NCBI GenBank assembly: GCA_022706085.1
Contig: JAKJDF010000004.1
Span: 371,083-435,082 of the forward strand
Length of the DNA stretch: 64,000 nt
Reading direction: 5' to 3'
From: Candidatus Latescibacterota bacterium
GTDB lineage: Bacteria > Latescibacterota > MWCZ01
This document shows positions 7,306 through 15,659 of this stretch, piece after piece (positions within the stretch are counted from its first letter, which is position 1; the number at the start of each line of letters is the position of its first letter). The notes under the pieces are model-generated. The model searched no databases. It saw only the letters and a program-made list of their open reading frames with translations, and had not been told where the DNA came from. The translations under genes and the position numbers were made by a program.

Positions 7306-8879
7306 CGCGCACCTCCTGCCGCAGGAGCGTCGTTTCCGATTGAGGCAAGCCACGCTGCGAGAGCCTGCCGTTCTGTTTCGGGTCCTTCGTAAGGTGGCAT
7401 GTAGCCGCGCATACTATCCAGACTGCCGAGCCGCTCGTACGCAACGGACTGGGTCCACCCTTTCACATGCTGACGGATTGCGTTGCGCCCGTCGATCGTA
7501 TGGCAGTTGGCGCAGTGGGCCGAATACGCCGCCTCCCCGCGGGCCAGAGGATCCGCACTCAGGCTGTCCGTTGCCACGGAGGCAGTTCGCGCCGGCTGAG
7601 TACTCGGGTTCAGCGAAGCGAGCCACCTCGCCAGCGCCCGCCGCTCGTCAGGATTCCCCACAAACGGAGGCATGAACCCTTTGAGCTGGTCCAGGTACGT
7701 CAGCTGGTGCTCGATGAAGGGTTCCGGCCAGCCTTTCACGAGCAGCCTCACGCCGTTGTACCCGTCAACGGTGTGGCAATGGGCGCACGCGAGCGTGAAT
7801 ATCTCCCGTCCGGCAATCAACGCGTTCTGAGGAGTCGCCTTGCTCACCAGCGACCATTTCGCGTTCCGCAGCACGCCCTCCTGCTGGAGCCTGGCGACGT
7901 CCCGTTTCAACACCGCGTTTGAATACATGTAGTCGTAGATGATATACGGCTTGCGCGCCGCTTCCCTTCCAAATTCCGTCACACCGGTAACTGCAAGGCC
8001 CAGCACGAGAAACAGGAGCGCAACCGGCGTGGATACGCTTTGCGGATTCCGGTACGCGATCAGGTATGCGAACGCGAAAATGGTCGCTGAAATGCCCATG
8101 CTCAACGCCGCAAAAATCGTGAGCACCGCAGCACGCCCCATGAACATGTCCTGCGCGAGCGCGGGCAACGTGAAAACGAACCACGCCGCGAAAATCGGCA
8201 GGCCGACAAATGCAGGAAGCAACCACGTGGAAGCGTATCGGACCAGATCGTCATGAGTCTCGCCGGGTGGTTCTCTGGATGCCATCAGAAGAGCATACAA
8301 TCCGGCAAGCGCAAGGCACACGCAGGTCCGGATGAGAACACTCGGAAAATATGACGGGTTGAAAAAGCCTGTCCAGAAGCCTCCCGTTTCCACCCATCTT
8401 CCTGGAGTCAGCATGAACGCCAGGATGCCATTGATAACGATGAGGCTGCCCCACGCCGCCCCGGCGTACGCCCAGCCGATAAACTGGTGCGTTTTTTGGT
8501 CCACGCGACTCCAGCCATAGTAGTACAGCAGGGCTGCCGCAATCTCAACCAGGAAAAGCACCCACTCAATCGCCCAGCCGAAGACGAAATTGTGGATCAA
8601 CGCTGAGGTGGCGCCCGGATGCACAAGGCCGATGGAAAACCAGATGCCGACGCCCGTCACTGCTCCGAACACCAGCGTCGTCAGGACGAAAAACAGCGTG
8701 TTCCGCTTCGCGAATGCAATGTACTCGGGTTTCCCCTTCCGAATCCCGATCCGTTCGGTCCAGGCAAGAAAAATCCCGCCTCCGATGGCGAAATGCGAGA
8801 CGAATACGTGGGGAATAGCGATTATTGCGATAACGAGTCCCCCGCCCAGCAGCGGGACGTCCCAGAACGGATAATTCAT
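7302..8879 (-). CDS. CydA-like oxidase subunit fused to two cytochrome c domains
   Basis: A 525-residue protein; ATG 8879 is preceded by GGGGAG. Residues 1-320 form a CydA-like membrane domain. His24 and His29 lie in helix I. Glu105 and Glu112 in GWAIEWVLFLVEIAAALLYY align with the proton-path glutamates E99/E107 of E. coli CydA. TEFGREAARKPYIIYDYMY (302-319) corresponds to the ExGRQPWxIY motif, interrupted by three residues. Residues 350-515 hold two c-type haem domains, CAHCH (365-369) and CANCH (456-460), each with a likely Met ligand in GFMPPF (403) and GYMPPY (493). The two haem domains look like an internal duplication. The protein should take electrons through the haem c groups, periplasmic side, to the bd-like haems. 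It is translationally coupled to the next subunit. Confidence 0.85.
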   Translation of the reverse strand: MNYPFWDVPLLGGGLVIAIIAIPHVFVSHFAIGGGIFLAWTERIGIRKGKPEYIAFAKRNTLFFVLTTLVFGAVTGVGIWFSIGLVHPGATSALIHNFVFGWAIEWVLFLVEIAAALLYYYGWSRVDQKTHQFIGWAYAGAAWGSLIVINGILAFMLTPGRWVETGGFWTGFFNPSYFPSVLIRTCVCLALAGLYALLMASREPPGETHDDLVRYASTWLLPAFVGLPIFAAWFVFTLPALAQDMFMGRAAVLTIFAALSMGISATIFAFAYLIAYRNPQSVSTPVALLFLVLGLAVTGVTEFGREAARKPYIIYDYMYSNAVLKRDVARLQQEGVLRNAKWSLVSKATPQNALIAGREIFTLACAHCHTVDGYNGVRLLVKGWPEPFIEHQLTYLDQLKGFMPPFVGNPDERRALARWLASLNPSTQPARTASVATDSLSADPLARGEAAYSAHCANCHTIDGRNAIRQHVKGWTQSVAYERLGSLDSMRGYMPPYEGPETERQALAAWLASIGNDAPAAGGAR

Positions 8880-8968
8880 AAGCCAGCTCCCCTCACTCGT
8901 TCATGACCGGAACGGCTTCGCGGCGGAGGCACGTGCAGGAACGTGCCTCCGCCATACTTCCACGGTTA

Positions 8969-10231
8969 TCACCGCGCCAGCGTGGTCACCACCTTTCTGA
9001 TTGCGCGGGCAATGTCATCGCTGTCCGCCGCGGTGAGTTTGGGACTCAAACCGATGTGGATCGTTCGCCCGAGGTAGTCCAGCGTCTTGGGACACATATC
9101 CTTGCTGTACTCAACGCTCCCCTTGTAAACCGAAGGATGCCACGGACTCCAGTTGGAGGATCGTCCGCGTTTTTCCAGAACGTACGTCCAGTTTGGATAG
9201 ATGTGCCGGTCCGGAATCTCTTTGCTGAACATTGTTCCGCAGGGAACCCCTTCCGCGTTCAACGCCTTTGCGTACGCATTCGCGGTTTCCGCGTCCGGCG
9301 CGAAAAACATCAGGCACACAGAGGCGTCACCTGATTCGTCGGGCACATCCTGAAGGGTTATCCCGGCGAGCCCGCGAATCTGGTTCACGATTCGGTACTT
9401 GGCTTCGTGCAGACGCTCCACAATTCCCCGGAGCCTCCCCATTTGAACCAGCGCGATCGCTCCGCTCACTTCGCTGATGCGGAACCCTTCTCCAGGAATC
9501 GGCCTTATGGCCGTCTCATCTGGCTTCCAGAACCCAAAAGCGGAATCGTGCGCCATAAGAATTCTCTCGAACACCAGACGGTCGCCGGTAACCACCATGC
9601 CGCCTTCGCCTGCGGTTATGGTTTTTGACATCTGGTAGCTGTAGCACCCGACGTCCCCGATTCCGCCCAGAGTCTTGCCCTTGTACTTGCCCCCGTTCGC
9701 CTGTGCGGTGTCTTCGATGACCTTGATTCCATGCTTCTTCGCAATTGCGCAGATCTCGTCCATGCGGCACGGTGTTCCGCGCATGTGGACAGGAATCACG
9801 GCTCTGGTAAGCCCGGTAATTTTTCGTTCAAAATCCTGCGGATCCAGCGTCAGGGAGTTGTCCACTTCCGCGATCACCGGGACCGCTCCGACGGTAACCA
9901 CTGCGGCGGCAGTGGCGATATACGTATAACCCGGCACGATGACCTCGTCGCCCGGTCCAATATCAAGCCCGACCAGAGCACAGATCAGTGCCGCGGTTCC
10001 GCTGTTGACAGCCAGGGCGTAATCCCGTCCCGTGAACTCCGCGACGGCTTTTTCGAGTCTCGCGGTTTCCGACTCCTCTTTCGCGATGTACCGGAAAACC
10101 CTCTTTTCCCGCAACACCTTCAGCACTGCTTCTTCCTCTTCCACTCCCATCTCGTATGCGCCCAACCACGAGGGCGGAAGAGGTGCGGAACGAACGGGTG
10201 TGCCTCCATCAATCGCCAAACGGTCACTCAT
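8969..10231 (-). CDS. DegT/DnrJ/EryC1/StrS-family PLP aminotransferase
   Basis: A 420-residue protein. ATG 10231 follows GGGAGG with five spacer bases; the longer in-frame reading upstream lacks a site. It has the fold-type I order: VNSGTAALICAL (PLP phosphate binding, about 76-87), PGYTYIATA, VIEDTAQANGG (172-181, Asp contacting the pyridine nitrogen) and the Schiff-base Lys203 in YSYQMSKTITAGEGG. It resembles AHBA-synthase and sugar-aminotransferase relatives that act on keto sugars or cyclitols. A divergent cupin and a nucleotidyltransferase are nearby, which fits sugar or cell-surface glycan metabolism, but no NDP-sugar pathway is complete here. Confidence 0.9.
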   Translation of the reverse strand: MSDRLAIDGGTPVRSAPLPPSWLGAYEMGVEEEEAVLKVLREKRVFRYIAKEESETARLEKAVAEFTGRDYALAVNSGTAALICALVGLDIGPGDEVIVPGYTYIATAAAVVTVGAVPVIAEVDNSLTLDPQDFERKITGLTRAVIPVHMRGTPCRMDEICAIAKKHGIKVIEDTAQANGGKYKGKTLGGIGDVGCYSYQMSKTITAGEGGMVVTGDRLVFERILMAHDSAFGFWKPDETAIRPIPGEGFRISEVSGAIALVQMGRLRGIVERLHEAKYRIVNQIRGLAGITLQDVPDESGDASVCLMFFAPDAETANAYAKALNAEGVPCGTMFSKEIPDRHIYPNWTYVLEKRGRSSNWSPWHPSVYKGSVEYSKDMCPKTLDYLGRTIHIGLSPKLTAADSDDIARAIRKVVTTLAR

Positions 10232-10266
10232 AAAAACCTCCCTGTCCCGGGCGTGAATCGCGGGGT

Positions 10267-10295
10267 TTGCCGTTATCCCGCGTATCGAATATACT
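10267..10295 (+). promoter_or_regulatory. Putative sigma70-type promoter for the cupin gene
   Basis: TTGCCG (10267-10272), a 17-base spacer and TATACT (10290-10295) lie about 85 bases upstream of the cupin start, in the divergent gap with the aminotransferase gene. Spacing and -10 are good and the -35 matches at four of six positions. This is predicted by eye only. Confidence 0.5.
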
Positions 10296-10381
10296 CCACA
10301 CTGAGGGGCGGACACAGGGCGAGTCCCGCCACAAGCGAAGGCTTGTGGCTCGGACTGGCAAATTTGAGGAAAGATGACAAC

Positions 10382-10768
10382 ATGGCGCAGATTACGCAGG
10401 GAACAGACCCGGGCATCTGCATCGTCCGTTTCAGTACGGGCTCGAGGATATGCGGGCAACTGGCGGATATGCTGAATCCCGTCGATCCAGCGACATTCCA
10501 TCAGTACCACTTGCCGGCCAGAACTCCGGTAGAACTGCATTTCCATGATTTCGACGAATACTGGTGGTTCGTGGAAGGACGCCCGACCGTTACTCTACGC
10601 GGCACGGACGGCAGGACGGTTGAAGAGACTCTCGAGCCACCGGATATGGTAGCGTGCGTTCGGGGTATTGAACACACGTTATATGCGGACCACGACCTTG
10701 TGTATTACCAGTTTTCCAGCATCCGGACCGGCAACGAACGCGAAGGCCACCTAACAAGAGCCGAATGA
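10382..10768 (+). CDS. Small single-domain cupin protein
   Basis: A 128-residue protein; ATG 10382 is preceded by GAGGAAAG. A cupin core is visible: ELHFHDFDEYWWFVEG (metal-binding HxH followed by Glu, and a conserved Gly) and, after a strand, PPDMVACVRGIEHTLY, whose His would complete the metal site of the second cupin motif. Such small cupins bind sugars or act as isomerases or sensors; a specific reaction cannot be given. It is divergent from the DegT gene and converges, with two bases between, on the nucleotidyltransferase gene. It may serve the same sugar pathway. Confidence 0.7.
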   Translation: MAQITQGTDPGICIVRFSTGSRICGQLADMLNPVDPATFHQYHLPARTPVELHFHDFDEYWWFVEGRPTVTLRGTDGRTVEETLEPPDMVACVRGIEHTLYADHDLVYYQFSSIRTGNEREGHLTRAE

Positions 10769-10770
10769 CA

Positions 10771-11508
10771 TCACACGCGGCCCGACCACTGTTTCTCCGC
10801 CCTCTCGAGTTCCGCTCTGGTGCCTATGTCAATCCACCTGCCTTCAAAAACGTACGCCGCAACCTCGGTGACCGTGCGCATCCATTGAATGAGGTGGCCG
10901 GCCTTGTCCGGACTGCGCTCCTCTCGAAGGTAACGCCGGACCAGTGGAAGATCTTGTCTGCGAAGAGCGTAGCACAGGATACCTATCAAAGGGCTCGTCG
11001 GCGTATCCGGTTTCTCGACGAACGAGGAAACCAACCCTTTCTCGATGTGGACCTCGCTGTACAGAGATACGAGATCCAGAGATCCCACGTCGTAGCAACC
11101 GAGAACTGAACGCCCGGTTTGGCGCTGGAGATCTCTAAGAGGGCGCAGCGAAAAGTCGAAGAGATTATCGCCGCCAACGACAAGAAGGTCGTCGTCAATT
11201 GACTGCATTTCGATGGCGAATTGGATATCCCCGATTGCACCCAGACGGTCTGCGTTTGACGTTGTTCCGTCGTTCAACGGCACTACATCGAACCGCCGTT
11301 GCTGGTTTTTTGCCCACGCGGCGTAATCCTGGAAAAACTTCGCGTTCGTCACGACGTACGTCGTGTCGACATCTCCCAGTGTTTCGATGCCGTCGAGGAC
11401 GTAATCAACTATCGGCCGGCCGTTGACCTTAAGGAGCGGCTTCGAAGCCTCGAGCGTGACCGGGTGGAGGCGGGTTGCGTAACCACCGGCCAGAACCAGC
11501 GCTTTCAC
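10771..11508 (-). CDS. Sugar-phosphate nucleotidyltransferase (RmlA/GlmU-like)
   Basis: A 245-residue protein. GTG 11508 was chosen because GGAGAAGGAG lies just upstream and the Rossmann-type start VKALVLAGGYATRLHPVT follows at once. LAGG(x)ATRL is the NTP-binding signature. KPLLKVNGRPIVDYVL is the sugar-1-phosphate uridylyl/thymidylyltransferase motif, and VVGGDNLFDFSL carries the metal-binding Asp. FVEKPDTPTSPL is the usual FxEKP substrate motif. It makes an NDP-sugar from NTP and a sugar-1-phosphate; the sugar is not determined. It has no left-handed beta-helix tail, unlike GlmU. Confidence 0.88.
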   Translation of the reverse strand: MKALVLAGGYATRLHPVTLEASKPLLKVNGRPIVDYVLDGIETLGDVDTTYVVTNAKFFQDYAAWAKNQQRRFDVVPLNDGTTSNADRLGAIGDIQFAIEMQSIDDDLLVVGGDNLFDFSLRPLRDLQRQTGRSVLGCYDVGSLDLVSLYSEVHIEKGLVSSFVEKPDTPTSPLIGILCYALRRQDLPLVRRYLREERSPDKAGHLIQWMRTVTEVAAYVFEGRWIDIGTRAELERAEKQWSGRV

Positions 11509-11539
11509 GAACGCTCCTTCTCCGGGGAAAGACGCTCCA

Positions 11540-11929
11540 TCAGTCGCCTTCCTCGAATCCGTGGCGGCGCCTGAGTTCCTCGCGTCTCGGGTGGCGTGCC
11601 CAGTGGGCAGGCTCAGGCCATCGGTCAGGTACAGTGAGCAAGACGCTGTCGCCTTCGACACGCACCTCAAACAACGTGAGCGGGCCCCCTGTCGTCAGCG
11701 CGGCCCCGTCAGTCACACGCCAGAGATATTGGTGCCGCGGGCATTCCACCGCATTGGCGTGAAGCGTCCCCAATCCCAGCGTGCTGCCGGCGTGCGGGCA
11801 TCGGTCGTCAAAGGCGAAGAATGCTTCACCGACTCGACACAACGCGATGCGGTGCCCGTCCACCTCGACGATTCCGAGGCTGCCGTCCTGCCATTCTTCC
11901 GCCTTCGCAACAACAACCTCGTGGGCCAA
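11540..11929 (-). CDS. Rieske [2Fe-2S] ferredoxin-like protein
   Basis: A 129-residue protein starting at TTG 11929, with GGGAGG four bases upstream; no ATG or GTG gives a better start. The Rieske cluster motifs are DDRCPHAGSTLG (Cys44, His46) and VECPRHQYLWRV (Cys63, His66), the CxH...CxxH pattern. Single-domain Rieske proteins of this size (NirD or BphA3 type) pass electrons to oxygenases or reductases. No partner oxygenase is visible nearby. It lies 31 bases from the nucleotidyltransferase gene on the same strand and could share its message. It is divergent from recD2. Confidence 0.85.
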   Translation of the reverse strand: MAHEVVVAKAEEWQDGSLGIVEVDGHRIALCRVGEAFFAFDDRCPHAGSTLGLGTLHANAVECPRHQYLWRVTDGAALTTGGPLTLFEVRVEGDSVLLTVPDRWPEPAHWARHPRREELRRRHGFEEGD

Positions 11930-12000
11930 AGACGCCTCCCGTTCCTGGTGTGCGTTCCTTCTCAGTAGATAACCGCTTCTCAGACTACTGTCAACCGATG

Positions 12001-12030
12001 TTGCCCGCGCCTGGCAATCCCGAGTATTAT
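12001..12030 (+). promoter_or_regulatory. Putative promoter for recD2-pyrF
   Basis: TTGCCC (12001-12006), an 18-base spacer and TATTAT (12025-12030). Transcription would begin near 12037, just before the AGGAGG at 12041-12046, which supports the GTG 12052 start over an upstream ATG at 11998. Confidence 0.45.
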
Positions 12031-12051
12031 TTTCCAAAAGAGGAGGCGTTC

Positions 12052-14262
12052 GTGCCCGAAACACCGATTTCTCCGAACGACGTGCTGCGGGGCGTCCTCG
12101 ATCACGTCACCTTCCGTAACGATGATACCGGGTTTACCATCGCGCGGCTCGTGCGTGAACCCGACAAGGTGCCGGTAACGATAATAGGCACCATCCCCGT
12201 CTGCACAATCGGTGAAACGGTTGAAGTCTCCGGCGAGTGGAAATCACACCCCTCATACGGCGATCAGTTCCGCCTCGCCAGCTTTCGAACAATCTCTCCT
12301 TCTTCTTCGGAAGGACTGAAACGCTACCTCGGCAGTGGCTTGATCAAGGGAATCGGGCCTGCGTTTGCTGAGAAAATAGTTCGGAAATTCGGCGCGGAGA
12401 CTCTGGACGTAATCACGAAACACCCTGACCGGCTCCGAGAAATAGAAGGAATCGGCCCCACACGCGTCAGACAGATTCGGGAGGCATGGAGAGAACAGGC
12501 AGATATCCGTGAACTGATGCTGTTTCTGCAGCATCACGAAATCCCGACTGGAGTCGCGCATCGCATTTACCGCAAGTACGGCGCTGAGTCAGTCGCAGTC
12601 GTGAAGGCCGACCCGTACCGCCTCGCGGATGAGATTTCCGGTATCGGGTTCAAAACCGCTGACAAGATCGCGGAACACGTGGGGATAGGGAGGGACGATC
12701 CCCGCCGTATCGAGGCCGGAATCAAATACGTCCTCAACCGCTCCACCGAGCAAGGCCACACGTACCTTCCGGCAGACGAATTGACACAGGAGACAGCACA
12801 ACAGCTTTCGGTTCCCGTTTCGGCAGTCCTGCCGATAATGGAGCGCGCCGCACGAGCCGGGGAAATCGTTTTTGAGGCGAACCGTGTCTCGCTCCCCCGG
12901 TACGTGTTCTGCGAACACGAGATCGCCCAGTGCCTCGCTGATCTGATCACACACCACCCTTCACCTCGCAACAATGAAATTCAGGCGTCAGTGATCGCGC
13001 GCGTCGAATCACGCACCGGCGTGCAGTATGCGCCTGAACAGGCTGCGGCGATCATGGCATCTCTCCAGGAAGGAGTCCTCGTCATCACGGGAGGACCGGG
13101 AACCGGCAAAACTACAACCACCCAAGGGATTGTGAGTGAATTGCTCGCGGAACGGAAGAAACTTCTCCTCTGTGCGCCTACCGGCCGGGCCGCGAAGCGA
13201 CTCGCCGAAGTGACTGGCCACGAGGCAAAGACGATTCACCGTCTACTTGGTTTTGTTCCCGGTGGGCACGAATTCCAGCACGACGAGAGGCATCCACTTC
13301 CTGCGGACGTTGTTCTCGTGGATGAAGCCTCAATGGTGGACACAGAGCTGTTCCTGCATCTGGTGCGTGCGCTTCCTTCCAAATGCAGATTGATCCTTGT
13401 GGGCGATGCCGACCAGTTGCCGTCGGTGGGACCGGGGCAGGTGCTCCGCGATATCATTGCTTCTCAGGTTGTTGCGACGGTGGCGCTGCGCACGGTATTC
13501 AGGCAGGCACAGGCGAGTATGATCGTGACAAACGCCCATGCCATCAATCAGGGTGTTTTCCCGCAACTTCCCAACACGCGCGATGGCGACTTTTTCTTTG
13601 TCTACCGGGAAACCCCCGAGGAAATAGCTGCCACGATCGCCGACCTCGTGACACGGCGTCTTCCCTTCCGGTACAGGCTCAACCGGTTCACGGAAATCCA
13701 GGTTCTGACACCCATGTACCGGGGGGAGACGGGAGCTCACGCGCTGAACAAACTGCTTCAGGAGAGACTTAACCCCGGAGGCGCTTCCGTGCCACGCGGG
13801 ACCGCGGAGTTCCGCGTGGGTGACAAGGTTATTGTGACGCGCAACAATTACTCAAAGATGGTTTTCAACGGAGACATCGGCAGGATCGTGGGTGTGGACG
13901 CCGAGAACGCAAAGGTAAGTGTCGAATTGAACTTTTCCGCGGCGGACACCGTTCGAGTCACGTACGAGTTTGACGAGCTCGATGAACTGAGCCTGGCGTA
14001 CGCGATCAGCGTTCACCGGAGCCAGGGATCTGAATTCCCCGCCGTCGTGATGCCGATCACGACGCAGCATTACATGATGTTGCAGCGCAATGTGTTGTAC
14101 ACCGCGGTCACGCGCGCGAAGAGACTGCTTGTCCTTGTGGGTTCGAAGAAGGCGCTTGCAATTGCCATTCGCAACGGTTCAGCAACCGGACGTTACACCA
14201 TGCTGGCACAGAAAATACGGGATGCCGTATCCGCACAACGTGCCCATTCCCCGGAGAAGTAA
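12052..14262 (+). CDS. recD2: ATP-dependent RecD2-type DNA helicase
   Basis: A 736-residue superfamily 1B 5'-3' helicase. GTG 12052 has AGGAGG five bases upstream. The N-terminal 300 residues carry the RecD2-specific region with helix-hairpin-helix repeats (GLIKGIGPAFAEKIVRKFG, EIEGIGPTRVRQI, EISGIGFKTADKIA). The helicase core has Walker A GGPGTGKT (347-354), APTGRAAKRL, Walker B VDEASM (DEAS from 424), GDADQLPSVGPG and the motif V/VI region AYAISVHRSQGSEFPAVV and YTAVTRAKRLLVLVG. RecD2 acts in repair and recombination independently of RecBC. pyrF follows after one base, an odd but common kind of housekeeping operon. Confidence 0.95.
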   Translation: MPETPISPNDVLRGVLDHVTFRNDDTGFTIARLVREPDKVPVTIIGTIPVCTIGETVEVSGEWKSHPSYGDQFRLASFRTISPSSSEGLKRYLGSGLIKGIGPAFAEKIVRKFGAETLDVITKHPDRLREIEGIGPTRVRQIREAWREQADIRELMLFLQHHEIPTGVAHRIYRKYGAESVAVVKADPYRLADEISGIGFKTADKIAEHVGIGRDDPRRIEAGIKYVLNRSTEQGHTYLPADELTQETAQQLSVPVSAVLPIMERAARAGEIVFEANRVSLPRYVFCEHEIAQCLADLITHHPSPRNNEIQASVIARVESRTGVQYAPEQAAAIMASLQEGVLVITGGPGTGKTTTTQGIVSELLAERKKLLLCAPTGRAAKRLAEVTGHEAKTIHRLLGFVPGGHEFQHDERHPLPADVVLVDEASMVDTELFLHLVRALPSKCRLILVGDADQLPSVGPGQVLRDIIASQVVATVALRTVFRQAQASMIVTNAHAINQGVFPQLPNTRDGDFFFVYRETPEEIAATIADLVTRRLPFRYRLNRFTEIQVLTPMYRGETGAHALNKLLQERLNPGGASVPRGTAEFRVGDKVIVTRNNYSKMVFNGDIGRIVGVDAENAKVSVELNFSAADTVRVTYEFDELDELSLAYAISVHRSQGSEFPAVVMPITTQHYMMLQRNVLYTAVTRAKRLLVLVGSKKALAIAIRNGSATGRYTMLAQKIRDAVSAQRAHSPEK

Positions 14263-14263
14263 C

Positions 14264-15085
14264 GTGGATTTTCTCGCAAAGTTGAAAGCTGCCGCCCGGA
14301 CACGCGATTCCTGGCTCTGCGTCGGGCTGGATCCGATTGTGGAGAGGCTCCCCGATTGCCTGCCCCGTTCGAGCGCTGGTGTCACGACTTTCTGCCACCG
14401 TATCATCGAGTCCACTGCTCCACACGCGTGCGCGTTCAAGCCGAACGTGGCCTTTTTCGAGGCTCTTGGTCGCGATGCGTTCTTTGTTCTGGAGGATGTC
14501 GTCAGCAGCGTTCCGGAAGACATCCCGGTAATCCTGGATGCCAAGCGTGGCGATATCGGTTCGACCGCGCATCTGTACGCGAGATCCTATTTCGAAAAAC
14601 TCGGGGTAGATGCGGTCACGTTAAGCCCTTACCTGGGATGGGACGCAATCGAGCCTTTCTTCAGTTACCCGGGGAAAACAGTTTTCGTGCTTTGCCTGAC
14701 TTCGAACGCGTCCGCGGCGGAGATTCAGATGCTGCTCTGCGGGGGGGAACCGTTGTACGTGAGGGTCGCCAGGCTTGTGCAATCCCGGAACCCGTCCGCG
14801 GGGCTGGTGGTCGGCGGCACCCGTCCCGAGCAGATCGGGGTTATCCGCGAGATCTGCCCGGAATCACCGTTTCTGATACCCGGGATTGGAGCGCAGGGAG
14901 GTGATCTGGAACAGAGCGTCAGACTCGGTTCGTGGAAAACCGGAGGCGGCGCTCTCATCAACGCCTCGCGGGCTATTCTTTACGCTTCGAAAGGAGGGGA
15001 TTTTGCGGAAGCAGCGGGCAGTGTGGCCGCGGGTCTCAGGGCAGAGATAGCACGTGCCGCGTCTGCTTTTCAGCGAAGGCCGTAG
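14264..15085 (+). CDS. pyrF: Orotidine 5'-phosphate decarboxylase
   Basis: A 273-residue enzyme that converts OMP to UMP in the last step of de novo pyrimidine synthesis. GTG 14264 follows the recD2 stop by one base, with GGAGAAG inside the recD2 end. The catalytic D-x-K-x-x-D is Asp92-Lys94-Asp97 in LDAKRGDIG. CVGLDP near the start and GLVVGGTRP and LIPGIGAQGG phosphate-binding turns near the end are all present. The length fits the longer type 2 PyrF group. The last 16 bases overlap the convergent response-regulator gene. Confidence 0.96.
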   Translation: MDFLAKLKAAARTRDSWLCVGLDPIVERLPDCLPRSSAGVTTFCHRIIESTAPHACAFKPNVAFFEALGRDAFFVLEDVVSSVPEDIPVILDAKRGDIGSTAHLYARSYFEKLGVDAVTLSPYLGWDAIEPFFSYPGKTVFVLCLTSNASAAEIQMLLCGGEPLYVRVARLVQSRNPSAGLVVGGTRPEQIGVIREICPESPFLIPGIGAQGGDLEQSVRLGSWKTGGGALINASRAILYASKGGDFAEAAGSVAAGLRAEIARAASAFQRRP

Positions 15086-15450
15086 GCCTTTCTGGATTCC
15101 GCAACATTGGCGTTTTCAACGATGAATTTCTGGATGGCAAACGGGTCGAAGGGTTTTCGCCAGAAGCCATCTATGGGAAGTGCCCGTACGTCATCCTCGT
15201 GCAGTACCGCACTGATAAGGAGCATTCGGGTTTTTGGGCTCAGGCGACCGATCTGTTTGATGAGCGTCACACCGTCCATACCCGGCAATTTCACGTCAGA
15301 AACCACCCAGTCGTACGGTTTTTCCCCGATCAGTGCGAGTGCGGTCGGACCATCCGCTGCCATATCGACGTGGATATCCGCGCCCCGCAATGCCATTGCC
15401 AGCATGGTCCGCGCACCCGTTTCGTCATCCACGACCAGAACCGAAAGCAT
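15070..15450 (-). CDS. Single-domain response regulator (CheY-like receiver)
   Basis: A 126-residue protein that is just a receiver domain: acidic pair Asp8-Asp9, phospho-acceptor Asp52 in VVSDVKLPGMDG, a Ser at position 80 and Lys99 in WRKPFD. It has no output domain. A GTAGGGG stretch precedes the ATG at 15450. It lies downstream of the NtrC-type regulator and V4R histidine kinase on the same strand, so it may be a second phosphate acceptor for that kinase (inference). Its 3' end overlaps pyrF convergently by 16 bases. Confidence 0.88.
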   Translation of the reverse strand: MLSVLVVDDETGARTMLAMALRGADIHVDMAADGPTALALIGEKPYDWVVSDVKLPGMDGVTLIKQIGRLSPKTRMLLISAVLHEDDVRALPIDGFWRKPFDPFAIQKFIVENANVAESRKAYGLR

Positions 15451-15659
15451 TCTGCAACCCCTACCGATGAACGCTGATGCTCACGATTACTCCACATTCC
15501 GTGCCAGAGGCGTGGTCGAGTGTGGTTGCGAAGGTGGTGAGAAGCGGGAAAGGCGCGATGAGGGGGAGTTCTCCGGGATACTCGGGGTTGGCAGACCCTG
15601 GTACAACCGGACCCCTTGCTACATTTCGTCTCTCCTTTGGTTCGTTTTTTCGCGCCAGG

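Noticed and set aside
15490..15520. A sigma54-like TGGCAC sequence upstream of the receiver gene
   Set aside because: The -12 GC element is missing at the required spacing, reading GG instead.
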